The translations under genes and the position numbers were made by a program. 64,000 nucleotides of DNA from positions 1-64,000 of the forward strand of contig CAVXVE010000030.1 in the NCBI GenBank assembly GCA_963764955.1, written 5' to 3'. Under the pieces are notes generated by a model that saw nothing but the letters and a program-made list of their open reading frames with translations, was not told the origin of the DNA and ran no database searches. Position 1 is the stretch's first letter. Every line of letters begins with the position of its first letter. Below are positions 7,954 through 17,507 of this stretch, in pieces. This stretch comes from Roseiarcus sp963764955. Lineage in GTDB: Bacteria; Pseudomonadota; Alphaproteobacteria; Rhizobiales; Beijerinckiaceae.

Positions 7954-10321
7954 ATGACCTTCGGCAGTCCAAGTCAGGCGCGTGAGCGGGTTCGGAAATG
8001 CGGTCTGCGCCTCGTCGCGGCGGTCGCGCTTCTGTGCGCAATTCTGAGCCTGAACGCGATCTCGCGTGCAGAGGCGCAGGCCGCTCCCCCGGCCGCGCCT
8101 GCGTCCACAGACGCGCATCCGGCCCTCACTCCAGCCGAAGCGCAGCGCGCGCTCGACGCCCTGCAGGATGCGGGCAAGCGCGACCAGTTGATCGAAACGC
8201 TGCGCTCGATCGCCAAGGTGTCAGCCCCTCCGCTGGCGCCGGCCGCCCCGGTTGCGGTCAACCCGGCGACGGCGACGGACGGGTTCGGCGCAGGCCTGCT
8301 GTCGGAGGCTTCACGCAGGCTTGGGGAAATGTCCGCCGAATTCGCACACGATGCGCGCACGGTGACGAAGTTCCCCCTGCTCTGGCGATGGCTCACCAAC
8401 ACGGCGAGCGATCCCGTTGCGCAGCAGCTCCTGCTGGGCCTCCTTTGGCGCGCCGCGGCGGTCGCCGCGCTCGCGCTCCTGGCGGAGCGGCTTGCGCAGT
8501 TCGCCTTGCGCCGGCCTCTGGCGGCGCTCGATGCGCGCGCGACCCATGAAGCCGGTCCGGCCGGGCCTGTCGAGCCCGGCGCAGACATGGCCGCGGCGTT
8601 GCACGTCCGCCGGCTGACTTGGCTGCGAAGAGCGGTCGGCCGGGCGCCGCTCGTCGTGGCGCGCCTCATTCTCGAACTCGCGCCGATCGCCGCCTTCGCC
8701 ATTGTCGGCAATTCTCTGCTCGCCACCAGCCTCGGCGAAGATCCCGTCGCGCGCCTCGCGGTCCTTGCCTTGGTCAACGCCTACGTCGTTTGCCGCGCCG
8801 TGATGAGCGTCTTGCGGGCGTTCATCGGCGGTTCGACGCCGCGGCGCCAGCCTTTTCGCGCCGCCTGCCGAGACCGCCATCGTCATCGAGACCTGGGTCC
8901 GACGGATCGTTGGCGTCGCGGTCTTCGGCTTGGCTTTCGCCAATATCGCAAGGGCGCTCGGCCTTTACCGCCCCGCCTATTGGGCGCTGGTGAAGCTTGT
9001 GGTCCTGATCCCGCATCTCATGCTCGTCGTCGTGACTTTGCGCTGTCGCCGGGTCGTCGCGTCGTTCATTCGCGCGCCCGCCGGGCGGAGCGGGATCCTT
9101 GCAATTCTGCGCAATCGGCTGGCGGACGTCTGGCATTATCTCGCCATTGTCGCCAATCTCGCCTTGTGGGCGATCTGGGCGTTCAGGATCCCCAACGGCT
9201 ATGGCCTGCTTGCCTATTACGCCTCGGTGGCGATCCTGATCTTTGCTCTGGCCCGCGTGGCGTGGACGCTTGCGCTTGGCGGCATCGACCGGGCTTTTCA
9301 CCCCGGCTCGGGCTATCTGGCGGGCTTCCCGACCGGGGAGATCCTTGTCGCCCGGTACCGGCCCGTGTTGCGTTTCGCGGTTTCGACGATCATCACGGTC
9401 GTGGCGATCGGCGCATTGTTCGAGTCCTGGGGGGTCGACATTGCGGGCTGGTTCGATCCGGGTCACATCGGCGCAATCGTGCTGTCCGAGCTCTCTTCCG
9501 TTCTGCTCGCCATCGCGATCGCCGTCCTCGTTTGGGAAGCCTGCAATACCGCGATCGAGCGCCAGCTCGCTCGCTTCGCGCGCGAAGGCGCCTACGCACG
9601 CGCGGCCCGTCTCCGGACGCTTCTCCCCATGCTGCGCACGGCCCTCATCGTGACGATCCTCACCATCGCCGGTCTCACTGCCTTGAGCGCCGTCGGGGTC
9701 AATATCGCGCCGCTCCTGGCCGGCGCCGGCATCGTCGGCATCGCTGTGGGTTTCGGCTCGCAGAAGCTCGTGCAGGACGTCGTCACCGGCGTGTTCCTGC
9801 TGCTCGAAAACGCCATGCAGGTCGGCGACTTCGTCACCGTCTCAGGCCTGTCGGGGACGGTGGAGAATCTTTCGGTGCGATCGATCCGCCTCCGCGCCGG
9901 AGACGGTTCGGTTCACATCATTCCTTTCAGCGCGGTGACGAGCGTCACCAACACCAATCGCGGCATTGGAAACGCCGCCATTTCGGTCAATCTCCCCTAT
10001 GACGAAGATATCGACAGGGCGGGCGACGCGCTCAAGGAAATCGCCGCCGAAATGCATCGCGAGCCGGAGTTCAAAACGCTCATGCGCGGCGACCTCGATC
10101 TTTGGGGGGTCGACAAGGTCGATGGCGCGACGGTGACGCTCGTCGGTCAAATCGAATGCACCGTTTCCGGCCGCTGGCCGGTGCAGCGCGAGTTCAATCG
10201 CCGGATGAAAATCCGTTTCCAGCAACTCGGCCTGGATATCGCCTATCCGGCGCAAACCCGGTTCGTGCCCGAAGAGTATTTTTCCGGCAGACGCAGGCGC
10301 GCGGGCGACGCCGCGGAGTGA
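7954..10321 (+). pseudogene. MscS-family mechanosensitive ion channel, frameshifted
   Basis: Starts at ATG 7954 after GGAGG. The signal peptide (LRLVAAVALLCAILSLNAIS) leads to an Ala/Pro-rich periplasmic part and then many membrane spans. The pore and beta domain are textbook MscS: GVNIAPLLAGAGIVGIAVGF, GSQKLVQDVVTGVFLLLEN and AMQVGDFVTVSG. The frame breaks near 8850 (RRQPFRA switches to SLFAPPAETAIVIETW) through one extra base. Restored length is about 788 residues, in the range of the large multi-span MscS subfamily (YbiO/MscM-like). These channels open on membrane tension to release solutes during osmotic downshock. It is monocistronic and converges on the gene at 10390. Confidence 0.8.
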
Positions 10322-10344
10322 TCGCGTCACCGCCGATCTAAAGA

Positions 10345-10390
10345 GCGCGCTGCGAAAAAGTGGAAGCCGGTTTTTCGCGAAAAAGCGCGC
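10345..10390. terminator. Palindrome between convergent genes, likely bidirectional terminator
   Basis: GCGCGCT at 10345 pairs with AGCGCGC at 10384, and inside it GCGAAAAA pairs with TTTTTCGC. It lies between the stop of the rightward MscS gene and the stop of the leftward phosphorylase gene. The A- and T-rich inner arms make termination in both directions plausible. Confidence 0.42.
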
Positions 10391-11562
10391 TAAAGAGCGG
10401 CCACCGCGGCCCAGCAAACGATGGCGCTGCAAACCGAGCTCCAGCGCCCGTAAGCCTTGTAAATCGTTGCCGCCGCCTGCGCCTGCTGCTTGATCGTCCC
10501 CTCCGCGGCGATCTCGGGGTCCGAGACGTTGCGGATCGCGAGCCACGGCGGAGCGCGCGTCCCGAGCGACTGGGCCGCCATGCCCAAAACCGCGTCCCCC
10601 ATTTCGGAGACGTCGCCAAGGCCCTGCAGCTTGAAATGATTGTCTGTCGTGTCGAAGCCGAAGAAGTCGGTGGTGACGACCGACTGGGAAAGCGCCGAGG
10701 GCGCGACGACGGTGATTGCCGGCGGACGGGCGTTGTCCGGGGGCAGCTGCGAGGCGTTTGCTTTGAACAGATCCTTCGCCTGCGAAAACAATTTCGTCTG
10801 GGCGGCTTCGCTCGCGTAATGCGCGCTGGCAAATGTCGCTTTCTTCAGCCAGCTTGTTGAATCGAAGCGCACGACAGGGCTGACGACGACATCGCCCACC
10901 TCGAAGTCCTTGCCGATTCCTCCAGCCGTGCCCGTAGTGAGCACCAGCTTCGGCTGAACTTCGCCAATGATCTGCTTCCAAAGTTCAGCGTTCGGCAGCT
11001 GTCCATTTGCTGGAAAATGCTTGTTTGTATCCTGCGATAGGTGCGATTCGGATTTGAAGACGACGGCCTTCTTGCCGCCGATCGTCGTCGTCCAGAAGGC
11101 GCCGAGCCGCTTCGCCTTGACGGCGGGCGAGCCCTTACTCATCTGGCTGGCCAGCGTCGCAAAATTGTGCGTGTAGGGAACGTAGTCGTCGCGGGAATCT
11201 TTTCCGGGCGTCAGAACGCGGCTCAGCGCATGCCCCTCGTCCACGGTCCAGGTGACGATGAGGACGTCGGCGCGGGGCAGCGGCTTGGCGCCGCCAGCCG
11301 GCGCTCGCGCAGCTGGCGTAGGAGCGAGGCCCTTGGGCCACGGAATGTCGACGAAGCGACTGAGGCCGGTCGCCTTGGTGAAGGCCAGGAAAGCTGCGCC
11401 TTCCGGACCCTCCGAGTCGAAGTCGATGATGTCGCGTTGAATATCGTCGAGGCTCGCGTCGCGCGCGGCCGCGGCGTGTGTCGTGAACGCCGATTTGGGA
11501 ATCGAGACGGTAGCCGGATCGGCTCCAATGTTGCGCGCGATCCAGGCGCGGTCGACAATCAC
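10390..11562 (-). CDS. Nucleoside phosphorylase superfamily protein
   Basis: 390 residues from a GTG preceded by GGAGG. After about 95 poorly conserved N-terminal residues, the body follows the purine nucleoside phosphorylase/MTA-SAH nucleosidase fold: ADVLIVTWTVDEGHAL, KLVLTTGTAGGIGKDFEVGD, VVTTDFFGFDTT and SEMGDAVLGMAA, where the Met-Glu/Asp region normally contacts the nucleoside. It presumably cleaves the glycosidic bond of a nucleoside or a related ligand. The C-terminus is hydrophobic (SSVCSAIVCWAAVAAL), unusual for a soluble enzyme, and may be a membrane-contact tail. The substrate cannot be told from sequence, and the neighbours (MscS channel, M20 peptidase) give no pathway. Confidence 0.66.
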   Translation of the reverse strand: MIVDRAWIARNIGADPATVSIPKSAFTTHAAAARDASLDDIQRDIIDFDSEGPEGAAFLAFTKATGLSRFVDIPWPKGLAPTPAARAPAGGAKPLPRADVLIVTWTVDEGHALSRVLTPGKDSRDDYVPYTHNFATLASQMSKGSPAVKAKRLGAFWTTTIGGKKAVVFKSESHLSQDTNKHFPANGQLPNAELWKQIIGEVQPKLVLTTGTAGGIGKDFEVGDVVVSPVVRFDSTSWLKKATFASAHYASEAAQTKLFSQAKDLFKANASQLPPDNARPPAITVVAPSALSQSVVTTDFFGFDTTDNHFKLQGLGDVSEMGDAVLGMAAQSLGTRAPPWLAIRNVSDPEIAAEGTIKQQAQAAATIYKAYGRWSSVCSAIVCWAAVAAL

Positions 11563-11714
11563 GGGAGCCCCTCCAAAATAAATGACGACCGCCGGAAATG
11601 GCCGCGGTCCGCAATAATACTAGAGGCGTTAAGCGCTTTTGGCCTCACGGACAGTGAGCAGCGTCACACAACCCGACAGTCTCGGGGCCCGCGAAAGCCC
11701 GGGCGGTGGTTCGC

Positions 11715-12948
11715 CTACGCTCCCATGAGCTCCGCCAGCGTCAGCGCAATGACTTCGGTCGCCTTGTACAAATCTGAGAGCGGCAGGCGCTCGTCGGCGC
11801 GATGGGCGTTGGCTTCCTCGATCGTGCGAGGACCGGCGCCATAAAGGACGATCGGAATCCCCGCCTTCGCGTAATGACGGGCGTCGGTGTAGAGCGGCAC
11901 GCCGGATGCGGCGACCTTTTCGCCCATGACCCGGCTCGCCTGCCGGCAGAGAATCTCGGTGAGCTTCGTCCCGGCGGAGGTCGGCTTGAGCGCCTCGGCA
12001 AGCAGGATGCGGCGGACCTCGACCTTGGCGTCGGGATGGAGCGCCGCCGCGCGGGCGATGACCGCACGCAGTTCCGCCTCCACCTCGGCCGGATTCTCCT
12101 CCGGAACCATGCGCCGGTCGAGCCGGAAGGTCACGCGATCGGGCACGACATTGGTGTTGATCCCGCCGGAGATGAGCCCGACCGTCATCTGCGGCGAGCC
12201 GATGCCGGGAATGGCGGAGGTCCGCGCCGCGAGGCCCCCACGCCAGCCATAAAGCGCCGAAAGAACCGCGTTCGCCGCTTCGAGCGCATCGACACCGGTC
12301 GAGGGGCGGGCGGCGTGGGCCGAGCGGCCGAGCACCTCGACCTCGAGATGAAGACAGCCGTTGTGCGCGTTGACGACCGCATAGGAGAAGCCCGCGCCGA
12401 TCGCCAGATCGGGATGAGACAGGCCGTTCTCGACGAGCCAGCGCGGACCGATTTCGCCGCCCGCCTCCTCGTCATAGGTGACGTGCAGTTCGACCGTGCC
12501 GTTGAGCTTCGCGCCGCATTTCTCGATGCGCCAGCATGGCGAAGGCGTACGTGGCGATGTCCGACTTCGACACCGCCGCCCCGCGCCCGACCATCCAGCC
12601 GTCGACGATCGCCGCGCCATAGGGGTCGTGCGTCCAGCCCGAGCCGGGCGGCACCACGTCGCCATGCGCGTTGAGCGCGATCGTCGGGCCCCCCTGCCCG
12701 AAACGACGCCTCACGATCAGGTTGGTCGCCGAGATCATCCCGTTGGCCTTGACGAGGTCCTCGGGAACCTTGCGCCGCTCGACCTGAAAGCCAAGTCCTT
12801 CCAGGAGCGTGGCGACGACTTCTGCGGAGCGGTCGCAATCTCCGGGCGGATTGTCCGACGGTACCCTCACGATCTCGGCGAGGAAGCGCGTCTCAGCTTC
12901 CGCATGCTCATGCACGAAGTCATGGATCGCGCTTTCGACCGGCGTCAT
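11715..12948 (-). pseudogene. M20 family metallopeptidase (ArgE/DapE-like), frameshifted
   Basis: ATG 12948 follows GGGAG. The zinc-binding blocks are present: NAHGDVVPPGSGWTHDPY, GRGAAVSKSDIA and, in the second frame, TYDEEAGGEIGP, followed by a dimerisation lid (HLEVEVLGRSAHAARP) and a C-terminal catalytic block with ligand histidine (TDARHYAKAGIP). The frame changes near 12530 (FAMLA to IEKCGAKLNG) by one extra base. The intact enzyme would be about 410 residues, normal for M20 deacylases or dipeptidases that hydrolyse N-acyl amino acids or small peptides in the cytoplasm. Transcribed alone. Confidence 0.8.
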
Positions 12949-12985
12949 CGTCGTCTCCCTCCGAACAAATTCGCCGCCCAGGGCC

Positions 12986-13360
12986 TCAAATGTCGCGCGT
13001 CATGGATCGAAAAATGTCGGCGAAGCGTTCTTCGTCCAATTTCTGCTCGAGAACCTCTACAACCAAGCGGCCAAGCAGAAGCTCATCGTCACCCATCTCA
13101 ATCATGTAGCCATTGATCTCGAGGAAGTCGACCGCGCTCAAAAACCGGTTCTCTTGTTGCCCTGCGCGAATGGATGGTTTCGCGCAATGCCGAACAACAA
13201 TGTCGTCGCGAGCGAGGCTACGTCCTCGACATCGCGGTAGTAAAACTCATTTTGCGGCTTGACGAGAGCGCTTTCAAGCAAGCCGAGATCGCGCAAAAGG
13301 AACGGCTCGCCTGTCCTTGTGACCACCCGTCTCAGCCGAAAGCCAGACGGGTTCAGTCAC
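12986..13360 (-). pseudogene. doc: Doc-type (death-on-curing, Fic fold) toxin, degraded
   Basis: The start overlaps the antitoxin stop (GTGA): VTEPVWLSAE is a typical Doc N-terminus. The following segment is short by several residues and out of frame before TGEPFLLRDLGLLESAL resumes. The Fic motif HPFAQGNKRTGF is intact, but the frame stops right after it because a T run has five instead of six bases; adding one T restores LSAVDFLEINGYMIEMGDDE and so on to a normal C-terminus at 12986. Doc kinases phosphorylate EF-Tu, and their partner antitoxin neutralises them. With one apparent N-terminal deletion plus the homopolymer loss, this copy is probably inactive, unless both are consensus errors. 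Confidence 0.72.
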
Positions 13361-13524
13361 TTGGCGAGATAGGCGAGCGTCTTCGAAAATTTGTTTTCGG
13401 CGTCAGCGATAATTTCCTCATGCGAGCGAGGATTCTTCACCGGGCGGGGCTTGAGGATGCGCGAAGTCCCGCCACGCATAGCAGGCGGACCTGACGTCGT
13501 CTGTTCCTTCTTATCGACGGCCAT
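13357..13524 (-). CDS. Antitoxin partner of the Doc-like toxin
   Basis: 55 residues, MAVDKKEQTTSGPPAMRGGT, then SRILKPRPVKNPRSHEEIIA and DAENKFSKTLAYLAK. It has a good GAGGG ribosome site, is basic and disordered at the front, and ends in a helix. The stop overlaps the toxin start by four bases, the usual antitoxin-toxin coupling. It is not an obvious Phd fold, so antitoxin identity rests on position, size and the typical C-terminal helix that would wrap the toxin. Confidence 0.62.
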   Translation of the reverse strand: MAVDKKEQTTSGPPAMRGGTSRILKPRPVKNPRSHEEIIADAENKFSKTLAYLAK

Positions 13525-13665
13525 CACTCTATCCCTCGCCCAATAATTTGGGGGTGAGATCGCCCCATGTCAAACTCGAGACCCGGCCCGGCAGACGGAG
13601 ACCGCCGCCTTGGCGCTTGCGCTGGCTGACGGGATGGCGACAGTACTTGTCAACCATGACGGTGG

Positions 13666-14469
13666 TCAGCCCGCGAAGTCCTCGACGCGCATCCCGTCAT
13701 AGGCCGGTGTGACATGCGCCGGCAGGCTCGCGCGCAAGGTCTCATAGTCGAGGTCGGTATGGAGGTTGGTGAGGATCGCCCGGCGCGGACGCATTGTCTC
13801 GATCCAATGAAGCGCGTCGTCGAGGCTGAAATGGGACGGGTGGGGGCGATCGCGCAGCGCGTCGATGATCCACATGTCCAGGCCTTCGAGGAAGGGCAGG
13901 CTCGCTTCGGGAATGCGCTTGACGTCCGGGGTATAGGCGAGCGCGCCAATGCGAAAGCCGAGCGCGGTGATCTCGCCGTGCTCAAGATCGAATGGCGTCG
14001 CCTCGATCGCCCCGCCCAAGCCCTCAATCCGGCAGAGCTTGCCGGCGGCGAGGCGCAGCTCATTCGCCATCGGCGGATAAGAACTTCCCTCAGGCATTTG
14101 AAAAACATATGAGAACGCCCGGCGGACGATTCCCGAGGTGACCTCGTTCATGTGAATGTCGATGCGGCGGCTCGTGACGAGGCAAAGGGGCCTCAGATCG
14201 TCGATTCCGTGGGTGTGGTCGGCGTGGGGATGGCTCAAGAGCACGCCGTCGAGCCGCTTCACCTCCGCGTCGAGCAACTGCTCGCGCAAGTCCGGCGAGG
14301 TGTCGATGAGGACTGCGGTCACGCCCCCGGGCCCCAGGCGTTCGACGAGCACGGAGCAGCGGCGGCGACGGTTTTTCGGGTTCGAGGGATCGCAGGCGCC
14401 CCATCCCTGCCCGACCCGCGGCACGCCTCCGGACGAGCCGCAGCCAAGAATCGTCAGACGCAAACTCAA
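13666..14469 (-). CDS. MBL-fold hydrolase, PhnP-like (phosphoribosyl cyclic phosphodiesterase family)
   Basis: 267 residues starting at a TTG that overlaps the tatD stop (TTGA). MSLRLTILGCGSSGGVPRVG is the standard opening, and SHPHADHTHGID at about residues 79-90 is the metal-binding HxHxDH motif. Later conserved histidines (FDLEHGE, LTNLHTDLDY) complete the two-metal site. In alphaproteobacteria this gene routinely follows metG-tatD, as it does here. Proposed activity is hydrolysis of cyclic phosphodiester or similar phosphoesters; the physiological substrate in this locus is not established. Intact. Confidence 0.82.
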   Translation of the reverse strand: MSLRLTILGCGSSGGVPRVGQGWGACDPSNPKNRRRRCSVLVERLGPGGVTAVLIDTSPDLREQLLDAEVKRLDGVLLSHPHADHTHGIDDLRPLCLVTSRRIDIHMNEVTSGIVRRAFSYVFQMPEGSSYPPMANELRLAAGKLCRIEGLGGAIEATPFDLEHGEITALGFRIGALAYTPDVKRIPEASLPFLEGLDMWIIDALRDRPHPSHFSLDDALHWIETMRPRRAILTNLHTDLDYETLRASLPAHVTPAYDGMRVEDFAG

Positions 14470-15306
14470 TGCGAGGACTCGGCGGCCTGCGGCAGCTTGC
14501 CGATAGCCTGCGGCTGCTCGTCGTCGGCCGGCTCAAGCCTGGAAAAAAACCTGAGCGTGTTGGCGCGCGTCGCCGCGGCAAGCGCCTCCGGCTCAATCCC
14601 CCGCGCTTCGGCGACCACGCCCGCCGTCGCGACGACGAACGCCGGCTCGTTGCGGCGCCCGCGATGGGGCGTCGGCGCGAGATAGGGCGCGTCGGTCTCG
14701 ACCAGGAGGCGATCGAGCGGGACATCGCGCGCGATGGCGCGCAAATCCTCCGACTTCTTGAACGTCACGACGCCGGAAAACGAGATCATGAGACCGAGGC
14801 CGAGCGCGCTCTCGGCGAGTTCACGCGAGGCGGTGAAGCAATGGAGCACGGCGCGGAACCGCCCCTGCCCCATTTCTCGCGCCAGGATCGTGCCCATGTC
14901 GGCGTCGGCGTCGCGCGTGTGGATGACGAGCGGCAGGTCAAGCTCGCGGGCGAGCGCGATCTGGCCCTCGAAAGACCCGCTGCGCCACATCGCGCGGCGC
15001 GCTGTCATAGTAATAGTCGAGGCCCGCCTCGCCGACGCCAACGCACTTGGGATGCTTGGCGAGCGCGCGCATCGCGTCGAAGTCCTCCGCCCCCTCCCCC
15101 GCCGCCTCGTGCGGATGCGTGCCGACGGTGAAGAAGACGTCGTGGTAGCGCTCGGCGATCTTAGCGACGCCCGCGGCTTTCCTGACCTGCGTGCCGATGG
15201 TGATCATCCGCTCGACGCCGGCGGCGCGGGCGCGCTCAACGACCGCGTCGAGGTCATCGGCGAAGTCGGGAAAATCGAGGTGGCAATGGCTGTCGATAAG
15301 CGTCAC
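14466..15306 (-). pseudogene. tatD: TatD-family metal-dependent DNase, frameshifted
   Basis: The GTG start gives MTLIDSHCHLDFPDFADDLD with the HxH metal motif; VGTHPHEA and GEAGLDYYYD follow. Near 14972 the frame changes (RVF to EGQIALARELDLPLVIHTRD) because TTT replaces TT. The remainder, with VETDAPYLAPTPHRGRRNEP, is a standard TatD C-terminus. Restored length is about 280 residues. TatD enzymes are 3'-5' exonucleases of DNA/RNA repair and quality control. The gene lies between metG and the PhnP-like gene, overlapping the latter, in an operon order conserved across alphaproteobacteria. Confidence 0.82.
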
Positions 15307-15370
15307 GCCCGTCCCTCATCCGGCCGCTTCGCGGCCACCTTCCCCCGGAGGGAGAAGGAGATCCGCGCCT

Positions 15371-16945
15371 TCACGTTCCCGCCTCCGGCTCGACGTAACG
15401 GGGAAAGACCGGGGCCGGCTTTGGCAGCGCCCTGCCCGACTCAAGGCGATGCGGCGCGTCGAGCTGGCCTCTGCGCTCGCCGGCGTCCAACGCGACGAAG
15501 CTGCGGGCCTCCGGCGCCACGCCGAGAAGATCGAGAAGCGCGCCCATGGCGCCCGGCATCGCCGGCTGGAGCAGGATCGCGGCGATCCGCAAGGTCTCGA
15601 CCGTCACATAGAGCACGAGCTCCATGCGCTTGGGGTCGCTCTTCGCGAGCTTCCACGGCTCGGCATTGGCGAAATAGCGGTTGGCCTCCGAGACGACCTC
15701 GAAAACGGCGCCGATATAGAGATGGAGCGCGAAAGTCTGCATGTGCCGGCGCGCTTCGCCGATGAGCGCGTCGGCGCGCGCCAGCATCGCCAGATCCGCT
15801 TCGGCCGGCGCCGCCTTGCGCCAGTCGGGCGTGAGGCCGCCGCAGTTCCTGGCGATCATGGTCAGCGAGCGCTGCGCCAGATTGCCGATGTCATTGGCGA
15901 GATCGGCGTTCATGCGCCCGACGATCGCCTCGTGCGAATAGCTGCCGTCCTGGCCGAACGGGACCTCGCGCAGGAAAAAATAGCGGACGGGATCGAGCCC
16001 GTAGGCCTCGACCATCGCCTTCGGGTCGACGACATTGCCGACCGACTTCGACATCTTCTCCCCGCGGTTGAAGAGAAACCCGTGCACGACGACCTGTTTC
16101 GGCACGGGCAGGCCCGCCGACATGAGAAAAGCCGGCCAGTAGATGGCGTGGAAGCGGGTGATGTCCTTGCCGATCACATGGACGTCGGCCGGCCAGAATT
16201 TCGCCTTAGGGCCATCGTCCGGGAAGCCGGTCGCGGTGATGTAATTGGTCAAGGCGTCGACCCACACATACATCACATGCTTTGGGTCGCCCGGAACCGG
16301 CACGCCCCATTTGAGGGTCGCGCGGCTGATCGAGAGATCGGACAAGCCCCGCTTTACGAACGACACGATCTCGTTGCGATAGGTCTCCGGCGTGACGAAT
16401 TCGGGATGGGCTTCGTAATGGGCGAGCAGCTTGTCGGCATAGGCCGAGAGCTTGAAGAACCAGCTTTCCTCCTCCACCCATTCGACCGGCGCGCCGCTCG
16501 GCGCGAGCTTCTTACCATCCGGACCGTCGGTCAGCTCGCTTTCGTCGAAATAGGCTTCGTCGCGCACCGAATACCAGCCGGAATATTTCGACAGGTAAAC
16601 GTCGCCGTTGGCGGCCATCCGCTCCCAGATCGCTTGCGAAGCGCGGATATGCCGCGGCTGGGTCGTGCGCACGATGTCGTCGGCGCGGGCGTTCAGCATC
16701 TCGCCCATCGCCTCGAACTCGGCCGCGACTTTGTCCACGAAAGCCTGCGGCGTCAGGCCCTCGCGCGCCGCGGCCTGCTGAACCTTCAGCCCATGCTCGT
16801 CCATGCCGGTGACGAACAGGGTCTCGCGCCCGTCGAGCCGCATGAAGCGCTGGATCGCGTCGGTCGCGATGCGCTCGTAGGCGTGCCCGATATGGGGCGC
16901 GCCATTGGCGTAAGGGATCGCCGTTGTGATGAAGAAGCGGCTCAT
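15371..16945 (-). CDS. metG: Methionine-tRNA ligase
   Basis: 524 residues. The class I signature HIGH lies in PYANGAPHIGHAYERI (residues 18-21) and KMSKS in GEKMSKSVGNV near residue 297. It charges tRNA-Met with methionine. There is no four-cysteine zinc cluster and no C-terminal EMAP-like tRNA-binding extension, so this is the compact form usual in alphaproteobacteria. It is preceded by holB and followed by tatD on the same strand. The 64-base spacer to tatD contains a GC palindrome typical of rhizobial intergenic repeats. No interruption. Confidence 0.95.
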   Translation of the reverse strand: MSRFFITTAIPYANGAPHIGHAYERIATDAIQRFMRLDGRETLFVTGMDEHGLKVQQAAAREGLTPQAFVDKVAAEFEAMGEMLNARADDIVRTTQPRHIRASQAIWERMAANGDVYLSKYSGWYSVRDEAYFDESELTDGPDGKKLAPSGAPVEWVEEESWFFKLSAYADKLLAHYEAHPEFVTPETYRNEIVSFVKRGLSDLSISRATLKWGVPVPGDPKHVMYVWVDALTNYITATGFPDDGPKAKFWPADVHVIGKDITRFHAIYWPAFLMSAGLPVPKQVVVHGFLFNRGEKMSKSVGNVVDPKAMVEAYGLDPVRYFFLREVPFGQDGSYSHEAIVGRMNADLANDIGNLAQRSLTMIARNCGGLTPDWRKAAPAEADLAMLARADALIGEARRHMQTFALHLYIGAVFEVVSEANRYFANAEPWKLAKSDPKRMELVLYVTVETLRIAAILLQPAMPGAMGALLDLLGVAPEARSFVALDAGERRGQLDAPHRLESGRALPKPAPVFPRYVEPEAGT

Positions 16946-17099
16946 GCGCGCCGTCCTAAAGCAAAAGTTTTTAAGCGGCGACGAAAATCTAAGAGCCCGG
17001 TTGGAATTGAGATGGCGGTTTTGGCCGGTCGTGATTCATGCTGTCGATGAGGGGGCTGGTCGCGCTAAACGGTCGAACTGGTCAACGCCGGAGGGATAG

Positions 17100-17492
17100 A
17101 TGGAGGGCGGATGCCTTTGCGGCGCGGTGCGCTATATCGCCGAGGGCGAACCGATCAGCAGCGGAGTCTGCCATTGCGAGACCTGCCGGCGCGCCGCATC
17201 GGCGCCCCGGCTCCCTTTCACTGGCGTGCGGTCTGCAGACTTTCGCTTCACCCGCGGCGCCCCGGTCGACTACGCCTCGTCACCCGGCGTCACCCGCAGC
17301 TTCTGCGGCAGATGCGGGTCTCCTCTGACCTATCGCCGAGACGACTCACCCGACGAACTCGACGTCATGACAGTGAGCCTGGACAACCCGAACGCGGTCC
17401 CTCCAACCTTTCACGTCTGGACAAGTGAAGCTCTCGACTGGGACCGGTTGACGGGGGAACTTCCAAGTTACTTGCGATCACGCGACGGCTAA
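17100..17492 (+). CDS. GFA-family (glutathione-dependent formaldehyde-activating) zinc protein
   Basis: 130 residues with GGAGGG before the ATG. The cysteine pattern is that of GFA/CENP-V proteins: GGCLCGAVRY, CHCETCRR and FCGRCGSPL, which bind two zincs. Family members were linked to formation of S-hydroxymethylglutathione, though most act on unknown small thiol adducts. It is a lone rightward gene inserted between the leftward metG and holB genes, so it has its own promoter and splits the conserved operon. Confidence 0.8.
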   Translation: MEGGCLCGAVRYIAEGEPISSGVCHCETCRRAASAPRLPFTGVRSADFRFTRGAPVDYASSPGVTRSFCGRCGSPLTYRRDDSPDELDVMTVSLDNPNAVPPTFHVWTSEALDWDRLTGELPSYLRSRDG

Positions 17493-17507
17493 GAGCACCC
17501 AAGCCCT

